From Euwallacea fornicatus (taxonomy: Eukaryota; Arthropoda; Insecta; Coleoptera; Curculionidae): a DNA stretch of 64,000 bases. A program made the position numbers and the translations under genes. How positions within the stretch are numbered: position 1 is the stretch's first letter; every line of letters starts with the position of its first letter. Below, one piece after another: positions 21,752 through 32,024 of this stretch. Location: positions 372,001-436,000 of the forward strand of contig NC_089560.1 of assembly GCF_040115645.1 (NCBI RefSeq), written 5' to 3'. The notes under the pieces were generated by a model. It searched no databases and had not been told where the DNA came from. It saw nothing but the letters and a program-made list of their open reading frames with translations.

Positions 21752-22837
21752 ATGGCCGTGCAATATACCAATGAAGAGTATACTGATATGGTATTGGTGT
21801 TTGGATATTGTCAAGGAAATAGTCGTGAGTGTGTCAGAGTGTACACCGATAGGTTTCCGAATCGTCGTATACCAAGCCATCCAACTTTTGCTGCTGTGGA
21901 GAGACGTCTTCGGGAGACCGGTCAATTTGTTCCTTCAACCGTTGATTGTGGAAGGCACCGTTTTGTAAGGGTTGTTGAAGTCGAAGAAGAAATTTTGGAA
22001 CGTGTCGAAGAAGATCCAGAAATATCCACCAGACGACTAGGTAGGGAAATAGGATTATCCAAAGATGTCGTTCATGGAGTATTTAAAGAAGAGTTGCTAT
22101 ATCCTTACCATAAGACGCCAGTTCAAGATCTTTTACAACATGATCCTAATATGCGCCTGTTTTTTTGTTGATTTTTTAATAGGCAAAGAGAAGGAGATTT
22201 AAATTTTGGTAACAATATTTTGTTTACCGATGAGGCGTATTTTACAAGAAAATGGGTAACCAATTTTCATAATGAACATGTTTATGCAGATGAAAATCCG
22301 CATGCAATAAAAGTAAAACATTTTCAACACGAATTTAAAATTAATGTGTGGGCTGGAATAATTAGTAATCATATTGTTGGTCCTGTCATTTTTCCACAAA
22401 GATTAACAGGGGAAATTTATTTGCAACATCTACAAAATTCGTTGCCAAATTTGTTAGAGGATTTACCTTTACAACTTCGGAGAGATATGTGGTTTATGCA
22501 GGACGGAGCTCCACCACATTTTGCACTAAATGTTAGAACTCATTTAAATCAACAGTACCCAAATAAATGGATAGGCAGAGGTAATGATGCCCCTGTAAAA
22601 TGGCCACCACGTTCTCCGGACTTAAATCCAATGGATTATTTTTTATGGGGACACCTTAAGTCCATGGTTTACATGACAACTGTCGATAACGAAGAACAAC
22701 TGTGGCAACGTATTCAAGATGCAATAAATAATATTAGAAACGACGAAGAAGTTATGCAAAGAGTACATTTTAATTTTCTTCGGCGTATAAACCTTTGTAT
22801 ACGTGCAAATGGTGGACTCTTTGAACAGTTTTTGTGA
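21752..22837 (+). pseudogene. DD43D transposase with a single nonsense codon
   Basis: I take the ATG at 21752 (MAVQYTNEEYTDMVLVFGY) as the start; an upstream TTG extension is unlikely. The N-terminus is the HTH domain found in DUF4817-type insect proteins. One lesion is present: TGA at 22169-22171 (codon 140), where relatives have Arg, so CGA to TGA is the simplest explanation. The same frame continues to TGA at 22835 (361 codons). Catalytic residues are D160 (FTDEAYF), D251 (MQDGAPPHF) and D295 (SPDLNPMDYF). The last two are separated by 43 residues instead of the 41 in the DD41D relatives. The 3' end lies inside the right TIR. Confidence 0.92.
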
Positions 22838-23397
22838 TATTCTTATTTCTTTGTATTCATGATTTGGTAATTAAGTTTTCTTGTAAAACTACTGCGAATT
22901 ATTAAAGGTCTTATCAAGAGTACCTTTTTGTAGTAAATAAGTTGTTTAATCTAAAATCTTACACCTGAATTACTAAAATGCATTTATCTCGTAAACGGCT
23001 CCTCGTAGCAACATCAACAAGGTATACCTTTTTTATTTATAAACGATGACCAAATACACTACTGTATTCGAAAATCATTTATACCAGGAGGCAAAAAAGT
23101 TTCAATCAATTTAATACATGCGGTGGGCCGTAAGTGGCGCCCTCTACCAGGTAAGTGCAATTTATTAGCAGATATGAATTCGGCGTCTTGAAAAACTCCC
23201 CTACACCAACTTTCACGTTTTTATGTTGTACAGTATGGAAAATATGTTAAAAAATTGATTTTTAATTTTCAACTTTGACGCCCTCTAGCGCTGTTATTAT
23301 TAACTTTTGGACTAGACTAAATATGGCTAAATCGTCTTGTTTTGATCTGAAGAATCTGTGGTAGAGCGTTGTAAAGACCTTTTACAGACACCCTGTA
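22786..23397. repeat. Right terminal inverted repeat (612 bp) of DD43D element
   Basis: Inverted partner of 20945-21556. It begins within the transposase gene (22786), includes the stop codon at 22835, and runs to the element terminus. Confidence 0.93.
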
Positions 23398-23444
23398 TAT
23401 GGTAACGTTTAGATCTGCTCTACTCCCCCCCCAGTATTTTTATC

Positions 23445-24890
23445 TTGTCTTGTTGGGGGGACTTAATGCAACCGTCGGGGCTGTTACTTTTCCTGGGGAC
23501 TGGAGGAAGCGGTGGACCAGGAAGCCGTGGAAACAAAGAGAGACACCAAAACATGATGAGCGAGGGGAAAAATGTATTACCTCAGGTGGGTGATAATTCC
23601 GTCACCGACTCCAACCAGGTGAGAGCTCCTATGACCAGTGTTACTCCCACAAATTTTGGGGGTGGTCTACCCCGCTCGACGTGCGTGCAAAGGTTGAACA
23701 TGAAGAGGCGTCACTCGGACCCCACAATGGGTTACTTCTACGTGTGCGAGAAGGAGGAGGTAACAGGGAGGTAGAGAAAGGCAGATGGTACGTCCCTTCT
23801 GTGCGAGGAAGGGGTGTGCAAGAGAAAAGGGAGCTCGGAGGCATTCATCATCGCCGAAGCTATCAGTCAGACGATGAGACTTGTTTTCGAGCTCGAAAAG
23901 AAGATATAGCGCAATACTCAGTGGGATATTAAAGATATTGCCGTGAGTCTGCGCCGGCAGATGGATGTGTTTGAGCGGAGTATCGTCAGATACCTTACGA
24001 TGTTGACACACACACACGAACATACGGGGGGAAATGGGTGAAGGAGTATCCTTGGTTTCGGCCGAACCCGAGGAAAAACTAAGGACGGCGGAGCAGCACT
24101 TCAAGGTCGCCCAGGTTGTCCAAGAGGACAGGTTGGAACATGCGCTGCAAAAGAAGCGGATGGCGAGGGGGGGATGTTATCGAGGTCCTCCAAGGCGACC
24201 CGCTACAACATGGGTACGCGACGGAATCCAGCCCTTTCAGGGAGCAGGTGCTAAAACTTGTTCTAGAGCTGGGGGAGCTAGAAAATGCACAGGATGAAGA
24301 CGTCCCCGTCCTGCATCCGACCTGCAGTCTGCACAAGATAGGGATAACCAAAAAAGGGAACGGATCTCAGAGTCGACATTACTAAGTGTTGGCTTCGGGA
24401 GATGGGAGATTCCGGACGATGCTTCGGTTGCTGGGGAGCGGGATACCATGCAGGAAACTGCAAGGGGGTGGAAAAACTTCACATCCTGCCCCCTTTACGA
24501 CACGGAGAGACAGTGCGGGTGCCCCAGGCTGCGTTGAGAGGTTCAAGAAGACAACGTCGGCGCCGGCCACACGGACGGAAGCCGGAGCTCCCCCACACAG
24601 CTGGGGTAAAAAAAACAAAAACTAGGTCCGTCTCGTCGCGTAAAAAGAAGAAGACGGACGTCTGCACCATATCTCGTTTGCGGGAAGGGAGCAGGGGAAA
24701 GACGCCAAAAGCGGAAAGGAGTAGCCCTCTCCTCGATCTACGGGTGAAGGAGAGAACCGTGAAAAGAGGGCAGACCATTCCCCCTCTTCGCCTCAGGGCG
24801 AAAATGAAGAGGGGGCCATGGACAGTAATGGGTAGGAGGCCCACCTCTCCACCTTCTGGGAGACGGGAAACCACGGCAAGGGATGGGTAA
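23445..24890 (+). pseudogene. R1-like LINE ORF1 (gag-like), frameshifted
   Basis: Pieces in three frames: 23445-23774 (Gly/Asn-rich N-terminus), 23681-24385 (charged, coiled-coil-like), and 24402-24890 with a Cys/His knuckle RCFGCWGAGYHAGNC followed by a very basic Arg/Lys-rich tail. The knuckle spacing is C-X2-C-X5-H-X3-C by my count, one residue off the usual C-X2-C-X4-H-X4-C. Expected role is RNA binding and RNP assembly. Broken copy. Confidence 0.65.
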
Positions 24891-25158
24891 GTTGCTGATT
24901 GGGAGGGAGGGGGGGCAAAGAAACGGCAAATCACTCTCCCTCGTTGTCTCGGAGCGGAAACGGGAAGGAACCCCAAAATAGTCAAAGGGCTAGGCCACCC
25001 TTCTACTCATAGTGTGATGGGGCAGACCAGAAAACGAGGCAGAGCGACTTACTACTTGAAAAGATGGAGACCGACGAGGCCGCGACTAGAGGACGACTCC
25101 TAGGGGAGTAAGGTGAACGACGGAATGTGTGAGTGTAAATGTGCGTGTGAATGGAGTC

Positions 25159-25542
25159 ATGGCTTTGAAGGTTAACAATCTCAGATGCTTCCAGATCAAT
25201 TTGGACAGAAAGAGGTTGGCTACCGATCTACTGTTCCAGATGATCAAAGAGAAAGGCATAGACGTCATTCTAGAACAAGGGCCGAACAAACCGGTCGGAA
25301 ACGTTATCCAAGATCAACGAGATGCTTTCATACGGCTAATCGACCATGTGAGGGTGGAATCAACCCAGAGGCCAGTGTTTCGTGGAGGCGGAGCTAAGAT
25401 TGTTCATTCTGGTCTCGGCGTACTTCTCGCCGAACAAGGAGATGGCCGATTTAAAGCCTTCAATAGACTCGAGGGGTATGTCCGGGGTCGGATAGGTAGA
25501 AGAGTCCTCACTATAAGGAATCTACCAGGTATACCGGTATGA
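25159..25542 (+). pseudogene. R1-like LINE endonuclease, N-terminal part
   Basis: From ATG at 25159: MALKVNNLRCFQINLDRKRL, with the conserved Asn, then IDVILEQGPNKPVGN, where active APE-type endonucleases have a catalytic Glu after the Gln (QEP). Here it is Gly, as in the other R1-like copy at about 8915. The frame ends at 25542, shortly before the Tc1 at 25561. The rest of ORF2 is missing. Confidence 0.75.
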
Positions 25543-25560
25543 AGTGAGCGTCAGGATATA

Positions 25561-27149
25561 CAGTTAGGTGCAGAACTGAGTCAATACTTAGAAAATTCGT
25601 ATTAATGGTGGCATAAACAAAATATCTAACAAGTATTCAAAGGAAGGCTTTTATTTTCAAAAAGTACATTAACATTAACATTAAAACCATACAAAACATA
25701 TGCCGAAAATAAATGGGGTACATCAAATAATCCTAAATAACATTGGTTCACTTTTGCACCGCCAAATTCCAGCCATGAACAAAAACGATACGATCGAGAA
25801 CTAGTCGACAAACAAGTAGAAACTCGCCATAAAATGCAGTGTACAGCTAATATAGACGAGTACGAACCATTTAATGGCATATCCTCCGTTAATAAACATC
25901 ATAATTCAAAATCTTTAAACAATGAAGCCGATTTCAAAGTTTCAAAGAAAATTAATTGAAAAATCACTGATTGATGGAAGATCCACACGGGAAATCGCAT
26001 TTCAATTAAATATAAGTCAATCCACAGTACAAAGGGTAAAAAATAAGTGCAAAATTTCCATAAAAATTAATAAAGGTGGCCAACCAAAAAAGATGTCTGC
26101 ACAAGATACTAGAAGAGTAATTAGATATTTGGGCAGTGGTGAAGCCTCTTCGGCCTACAAAGCAGCCGTGTTGCTGCGAGGGGATACTGGGAAATCCGTG
26201 AGCAAATGGACAGTCTAACGAGCTTTACATCAGTCCAAATTTGTTGCTGTGGAGAAGAAGAAGAAACCCCTACTTTCTAAGAAGAATATTAGGGCACGAC
26301 TAGATTTTGTAAAAAGATATGAGGCATGGACCGAGAAGGATTGGATGAAGGTTATTTGGTATGATGAAACTAAAGTTAACAGATATGCAACAGATGGTCG
26401 ACATTGGAGCTGGAAACGAAAGGGAGAATCCATGAAACTAAAAGATTTCATTCTGACGGTGAAACATGGGGGAGGAAATATTAAAGTTTGGGACTGTATG
26501 TCGGGATATGGGGTTGGACCATTGAAGAAAATAGATAGGATAATGAACTTTAAATGATCACCTAATAGATACTGTTAATAATATGCATTATCCCACTAGA
26601 AAAGTAATTTTTCAACAAGACAACGACCCCAAGCATACCGCAAAATCTGTGAAGGAATGGTTGGGTACTCAAAAATTTCAGATTTTGCAGTGGCCGGCAC
26701 AAAATCCCGACCTAAATCCCATTGAGAATCTATGGGCTTACGTGAAATATCATCTGGTCAACGACTACGATTCGCCACCATCTTCACTTAAAGTTTTATG
26801 GGAGAGAATAGAAGAAGTATGGGACCAAATTCCACCTGATTTCTGTGAAACACTAATAAAAAGCATGCCAAGACGTCTACTAGCTGTTAAAAAAACTAAA
26901 GGTCTCTGGACCAAATATAAGTGTCAATGTCGACCAAAGTGTTCATTGTTAATATTAGTGGAGCAAAACTGAACCAATGTTATTTGATGTACCCCATTTA
27001 TTTTCGGCAAATGTTTTGTATGGTTTTAATTTTAATGTTAATGTACTTTTTGAAAATAAAAGCCTTCCTTTGAATACTTGTTAGATATTTTGTTTATGCC
27101 ACCATTAATACGAATTTTCTAAGTATTGACTCAGTTCTGCACCTAACTG
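25561..27149 (+). mobile_element. Tc1-like (DD34E) element, 1589 bp
   Basis: Termini CAGTTAGGTGCAGAACTGAG and its complement, with about 190-bp terminal inverted repeats (25561-25757 and 26962-27149). The left TIR has an extra 10 bp near 25727 compared with the right. The left flank is TA; the right flank reads CA, so one copy of the duplication has mutated. The transposase inside has one stop and one frameshift. Confidence 0.88.
25922..26972 (+). pseudogene. Tc1-like transposase with one stop and one frameshift
   Basis: The start MKPISKFQRKLIEKSLIDG opens an HTH domain (TREIAFQLNISQSTVQRVK). An in-frame TAA occurs at about 26216, the frame resumes to 26557 with the first catalytic Asp in VIWYDETKVN and KHGGGNIKVWDCMSGYG, then a frameshift between 26557 and 26583. 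The last frame has Asp in FQQDNDPKH and Glu in NPDLNPIENLW (34 between, DD34E). The C-terminus runs past the usual WTKY by about 16 residues. Two lesions make it inactive. Confidence 0.88.
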
Positions 27150-27286
27150 CAAATGTCTCGATATAGGGCATTTATTGTAAACAAACCTTTTTTTTGTTTG
27201 CTTGGTTGGTTTGCAAACTGACAAACATATTTAGTACAAATCAATTCCTTGAACAAATAACAATATATTATTTCATTGTGCCAAAA
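27150..27286. other. Short AT-rich gap
   Basis: Between the Tc1 right end and the chimeric transposase remnant. A T-run at 27188-27195 is the only notable sequence; no LINE RT continuation is seen. Confidence 0.5.
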
Positions 27287-27976
27287 ATGTCGAATTTTGT
27301 ACTACAAAATGATGATTTGCAGAAAGCATTAATTTTTTGCTTTCATTTGAAGAAAAGTGCTGCAGAGTGGCATCGAATGCTTGTCGAGATATATGGTGAT
27401 TATGCTTTATCAGAAACAACATGCATTATTGGTCGATTGAGAGTCCGCGTTGGTTGCGTGAAGTGGAAAAGACAGCGACCATGGACTTTGAATGTTTGGT
27501 GTTGTATTTTAGGTACATATCTGATTGGACCATATATTTCTTTGATGAGAACCTCAATGCAGAGAAATATCGTAATTTTTTGTTAGAAAATTTGCCACTC
27601 TTTCTCGAAGAAGTTAATTTAGAGTAAAGGTTGACAATGTGGTTTCAACATGACGGTTGCCTTGCTCATTATGCTAGGAATGTCAGAGAAGTTTTAAATG
27701 AACCTTTCCCACAAAGATGGATTGGGCGCGGTAGTGAAGTTAACTGGCCAGCCCGATCACCAGATTTGACTTCACCAGATTTTTTTTGTGGGGTCATTTA
27801 AAACAAGTAGTTTATAGTCGAGTACCAAATACTTCCGAAGACATAAAAATTCAAATCAAAAATGCTTGTGAAAACATTACAACTGAAATGTTGGAAAATA
27901 CCAGACAATCATTTAAAAACAAAATTTTTAAGTGCCTTGAACAGTAGGGGAACCATTTCGAACATCTATTGGACTG
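27287..27976 (+). pseudogene. Chimeric transposase remnant: mariner N-terminus joined to DD41D C-terminus
   Basis: From ATG 27287 the protein starts MSNFVLQNDDLQKALIFCFHL, the mariner-type HTH region (compare MSSFVPNKRHLRELLIYFFNL at 56370), through EIYGDYALSETTC. After about 27430 the similarity switches to the DD41D family: VWCCILGTYLIGPY, FQHDGCLAHY, RWIGRGSEVNWPARSPDLTSPDFF (41 residues between Asp) and a HFEHLLD end at 27974. The middle of both proteins is missing and the frame shifts at the switch and near 27630 and 27790. Either one relic inserted in another, or deletion fused two. Confidence 0.75.
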
Positions 27977-28420
27977 ATTTTTGTTATAATAAATTAAAAT
28001 TTACTACAAAATTAATAAAGTTTAATTAAATCTTTTTTAGTTTGTGTCTGTAATTATTATGAATTTCGTTATTTTTAGCGAAAAAAGTTTCAAGTAAAAA
28101 CATTTTTACTGCCAACAAAGAATTCGAATATCCAAAAAAATTGGGTGTTACATTTAAAAAAATGAAGTTGACCCCAAAAGGCAGGTGAAGGTGACATTGA
28201 AAAAAAAATTGACATTATAAAAAGTTGAGGTCCTGAAAATAAGGAAGACTTTGTTTGAACATTTTTTTGTAGATTTTCCCGATTTCAAGATATTTGCTTG
28301 TCCCACTTATCTAAAATCACCCAGTATAATAGATTCTACTCTTAATACTTTATCGCCCTCCTTGGTATATTGTAATTTCTTTGGAATTTGATTTCGAATA
28401 AAGATAAAAACAAAAATATA
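27977..28420. other. Non-coding stretch with a decayed DD41D-type terminus
   Basis: AT-rich sequence downstream of the chimeric pseudogene ends at about 28326 in CACCCAGTATA, a one-base variant of the family terminus CACCCTGTATA. It is therefore probably the right TIR of the DD41D half. Confidence 0.55.
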
Positions 28421-28524
28421 CTGAGGCAAAAGTATGGAAAATTTTTGCATTTCTTGATACAAAAAGCAAATAATAGTTAAATTTATAGAATTTGTGTCGT
28501 ATACAATAGTTCAATCGCAGTTTA

Positions 28525-28562
28525 ATGCCAAAGCGTCATTTATCTCAAGAGTTAAAACAACA
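28525..28562 (+). pseudogene. Tc1-like transposase N-terminal scrap
   Basis: About 12 codons (MPKRHLSQELKQ) with the composition of a Tc1 start, 105 bp inside a Tc1-like terminus. Coding stops at once where foreign sequence begins. Confidence 0.5.
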
Positions 28563-28792
28563 CAAGTCATGTAGCCAATAGTGCCCTATCTAAATAACCC
28601 TATGAACATACACATTGGACTCTCCGTAGGACCCCATTAAGGATCGAAGATAACCTAGGATATAAAACCACCCTCAAACCAATTATCATCATTATTCTAC
28701 TCATAATATTCTGTTAAGCAGTTATGCTGTAAATTTGATCAGTTGTAAGTTATTTCTTGTAAAAACAATAAAGTGATATTAAAAAAAAACTT
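28563..28792 (+). repeat. LTR-like segment (unassigned)
   Basis: The unit from AGTCATGTAGCC to AAAAAAAAACT has a TATAAAACCACC box near 28663 and AATAAAG near 28769, spacing expected of an LTR promoter and polyadenylation signal. AGT...ACT ends would fit an errantivirus LTR. No partner LTR or target duplication was found, so this is a tentative call. Confidence 0.35.
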
Positions 28793-29990
28793 TAGTTGTA
28801 AAAGAAGCAACTTATTTCACATTATTGAATTATCTAGGAACGGACATCAGCAGTGCAATATTTCTAGTGCTTTAAATATCGGTGGGAGCAACTGTCCAAA
28901 CAAGATGTGGGTGAATCGCTCCTGCGCAAATCGGTTCGATATTGCGCGTCATAAGTAGTGCGAGAAAACTGTTTTTTATGTCTACGGAAAGCTCGCGACG
29001 ATTACTTTGCGTTGTACCAAGTGAATTGATAGAGCAAGTGTGATTTGGGGAGTCACAAGGATTAATTGCGGAAACAAAGTCTGAGTAGACCGTTAAATCT
29101 CAATTTGCTCGTAAATTTCTTTAAGGCCTGAGTGCCATAAATCGTCTTTCTCGGGGAGAAAGCTTTTGCACCTTTATAAAAATAAAAAAAAAAACATCTG
29201 GGCACAATCCGTTGGAGTTTGTGTGGGAACTGTGCTGGTTGGTGCCAAATAATTTTTTTAATTACCCCCACAATGAGTCCTATTGTAGAGGTAGGAACCT
29301 CCAGCTGCGGGGAGGAATACGCGGAGACTTGCTTCCAAAGAAGGGCCAAAAACCACAGGCCCTCTCTAATTTCTACCTTCGGCGGCTCCTCCAATTCAGA
29401 GGAAGAATGGCACCAGAAACTAGAAATAAATGCGGCTGCCGGAAAAGCGAAAAAACCTTTAAAATAAGTTTTTTAATAAAATAGCCGTGGAGCTCCTCCT
29501 CATTAACACCATATACGCCGAAGGGTATAAAATGATGGCTCTCGTGAAAGCTCACAAGAGCACCAAGTGTGAGATCAAGGAATGTGCGCACACAATTAAA
29601 ATTTGATATCGATAAAATGCACGATGACAAGATGCTATGGAGGAACGCTATGACAATTTAATATTAATATCAGCTACATATTACGAACCTTCAACTATTG
29701 AACAAATCGGCTATAATGAACACATTTCTTAGGGTGGCAAGTACTTTGCTACCGGTTATAATAAACCATGCTTTGTACTGGTCGAGAATTCGTTTATATT
29801 TTGGCCCTAACGAACGAACAATACTTAAGTCCACGGATTTCCATGCTTAGTTTATATATTTGCAATGTAACCATTTGTTAGAAAAATAATATAATGTTAA
29901 ATCTAGGAGTAATTAGTACCTTAAGATGTGAAGTTTGAAATAACTTAGTTTTCATTGGATTTGTTATTTGCTAATGTACCAGAATCAGTC
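28793..29990. other. Unassigned stretch with a small ORF
   Basis: An open frame from ATG 29271 to 29467 (MSPIVEVGTSSCGEEYAETC...) and a following charged region to 29640 (ALVKAHKSTKCEIKECAHTI) resemble the N-terminus of a LINE ORF1 in composition. I recognise no domain. The rest is AT-rich without supported features. Confidence 0.35.
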
Positions 29991-30037
29991 ATTTTATATT
30001 GGAACTTCTGGTGTGCCAATACTTTTGTCTCTCACTG
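29991..30037 (+). repeat. Tc1-like right terminus remnant
   Basis: GTGTGCCAATACTTTTGTCT followed by CTCACTG and TA is the right-end pattern of many Tc1-like elements. No matching left end was identified nearby. Confidence 0.45.
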
Positions 30038-30039
30038 TA

Positions 30040-30855
30040 GATCGCAGAAAATAAACAACCTTTATGACATAAATTTGTTTAACCAACTTCTACTATCAAA
30101 TCACAAAATTAAAACCAACTCACCGAAGATCATGGCGGACGGTCAAATAACAAAACCTACAAACGACATTAAATATCTAGGAATTACTATAGACAACAAG
30201 ACGAAGTTTACAAAACACCTGAACAATACTAGAACAGAGGTTAAGAGAAGAGCTAAACACTTTAGGTCACTGACATACAAAAACAAGGGAATTAGCACAA
30301 AAACAGCAACCATAATATACAAATCCATTTGCCAACCCCTGCTAGAATACGGACACATCCTAAGAGCCAACGCAACGACCAAAACCAAACAACACATACT
30401 AATAACGGAACAAATCGCAATAAGGACAATTACAAAAATACGACATCCGGCAAACCCACTGCACAATCCGCCCAATCAACTTCTATACGAACGAACGAAC
30501 TTAACTAAAATCACAGACAGAGTCCTACAACTACAACCCAAATGGGCAAACAACCCCAATAATAGGGCAATACTAGGCGCACTATGCCTGACGAGACCAA
30601 AAACCACTTCCCAATTCCTATTCCCATCCCATACGCTATATGAAATCTTAAGACAAACCTGACATCAACAAGACTCCCTACTAACAAAATACAAACTGAT
30701 AATTTTTTTTTCTTTTTTCTATTTTTTTTGTTTCTTTCTTCTTCTTGAGAGAAACGTTGGCATGGATACATATAATAGTGTAAACTTGGGCAGAAAGACC
30801 TAGCGGTCGATAACCTATTTCCTAGGAAATAAAGATTGTTATTATTATTATTAAA
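30040..30855 (+). mobile_element. 5'-truncated LINE (Jockey/I-like) with TTA-repeat tail
   Basis: Begins mid-RT at about 30040 and ends in GTTATTATTATTATTA at about 30837-30855, the simple-repeat tail typical of some I/LOA-like LINEs. Truncation at the 5' end and lack of the catalytic palm point to an incomplete reverse-transcription product. Confidence 0.72.
30041..30662 (+). pseudogene. LINE RT thumb and C-terminal domain, partial
   Basis: Open to TGA at 30660. Recognisable are the RT thumb block NDIKYLGITIDNKTKFTKHLNN, then VKRRAKHFRSLTYKNKGIS, YKSICQPLLEYGH and the C-terminal ALCLTRPKTTSQFLFPSHTLYEI. Only the region after the FADD palm motif is present. The upstream codons from 29955 are probably not LINE because they overlap the Tc1-like terminus. 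Confidence 0.75.
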
Positions 30856-31077
30856 TTTGTTTATGAATGATGTGTATGAAAACAATTTTTATTGGGACAT
30901 AGGGTTAGCTTATGCAGGTGTTTAAGTATGCAGCGAGAACTGCATTCGTACGATGGTCTTCAGTTGAATATTTACTGAAATTCGAAGATAGATTATTGTA
31001 TCGTGTCCATTCGAAATTTTATTTTTCCGTAAAATTTTAAAATCTTTGATAGCGCTGTAAAATTTATCACTTTGGCT

Positions 31078-31993
31078 ATAAATTATGGGCTATGTGTGGC
31101 GATGATGGTTACTGCTTCAATTTTTATCTGTATTGTGGCAAGGAGGACCCTTCAAGTTTCTACGAAGATCCTCTTGGTTCAAGGGTGGTTACTACCATGG
31201 CAGAATGTATCGAAGATCCTACTAGCCATATACTTTACTTCAACAACTTTTTTAGTAGTCACGGGCTATTTTGTAAATTGTCAGAAATTGGACTTAGAGC
31301 TACAGGAACTATTAGAGACAACAGAATAAGAAAATGTCCACTAATAAATAACAAATTACTACAAAAGAGTTCTAGAGGAACATATGACTTCTGTTTTGAT
31401 GAACAAAATAAAATTTTCATTGTAAAATGGAAAGATAATAAATGCGTTTCTCTAGCGACAAACTTTGACAAAATTGAACCCCTTGCATCAGTAAATAAAT
31501 GGAGTGCCAAATCCAGAGAAAGGATTCAAGTACCTCAGCCTAAAGTAATCTCAAATTATAACCGATTCATGAGAGGTGTAGATCAACATGACTGGTTGGT
31601 TGAGAAATATTCTATGTCTATTAGGGGCAATAAGTGGTATTGATGTTTAATAACTAGAATAATAGACATGGCAATCGTAAATGCCTTCCTCCTCCATAGA
31701 GTTGTAAATGGAAAAAATCTATTTCACTAAAAGATTTGAGAAGAACACTAGCGACCTATTATTTGAAATTAGGACATGGACGAAGAGTTCAAAAAGAAAG
31801 GTCATTCAGTTTCCCATCAACATCCAGAGTTTCAGATGATATAAGAAAAGATGGACGAGATCATATTATTCAGAAAAGAGCGAACCAAAGAAGATGTCTA
31901 TTCTCAGGTTGTAAAAGCAGGCCGTTAACATTTTGTGACAAATGTAATGTTACCTTATGTACTCTTTGCTTTCCTAATTGGCACAATAAGTAG
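31078..31993 (+). pseudogene. piggyBac-like transposase, C-terminal fragment
   Basis: Frames at 31092-31643 and 31736-31993 encode the second half of a piggyBac transposase: the catalytic-type block HILYFNNFFSSHGLF, KWKDNKCVSLATN, MRGVDQHDWLVEKYSMSIRGNKWY, and the C-terminal Cys-rich domain RRCLFSGCKSRPLTFCDKC...CTLCFPNWH that in piggyBac binds the terminal repeats. A TGA at about 31641 (Trp position) and a frameshift before 31736 break it. There are no TTAA-flanked ends in view. The N-terminal half is missing here; a similar N-terminal piece sits at 20448. Confidence 0.85.
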
Positions 31994-32024
31994 ACCTGTA
32001 CTTACAGTTTATTTAGTTTTTGTA

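Larger units (their letters stand above)
20945..23397 (+). mobile_element. DD43D long-TIR transposon, 2453 bp
   Basis: Begins TACAGGGTGTCTG and ends CAGACACCCTGTA, flanked by TA (20943-20944 and 23398-23399). The terminal inverted repeats are 612 bp each (20945-21556 and 22786-23397), and every stretch I compared matches exactly. The right TIR overlaps the last 17 codons and stop of the transposase gene, so the left TIR carries an inverted copy of that coding tail. It inserted near a piggyBac remnant. The closest relative in the window is at 35756-38101. Near-identical TIRs suggest recent insertion or gene conversion. Confidence 0.95.
23400..25560 (+). mobile_element. Second R1-like LINE, 5' portion, plus strand
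   Basis: GC-rich plus-strand LINE piece holding ORF1 and the start of ORF2 (endonuclease). It starts right after the DD43D element and is cut at 25560 by a Tc1 insertion. RT is not found after the Tc1, so the copy is truncated. The endonuclease aligns by eye with that of the LINE at 5572-10334 (QINLDRKRLATDLL against QMNLDRGGLAMDLM), so the two belong to related lineages. Confidence 0.75.
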
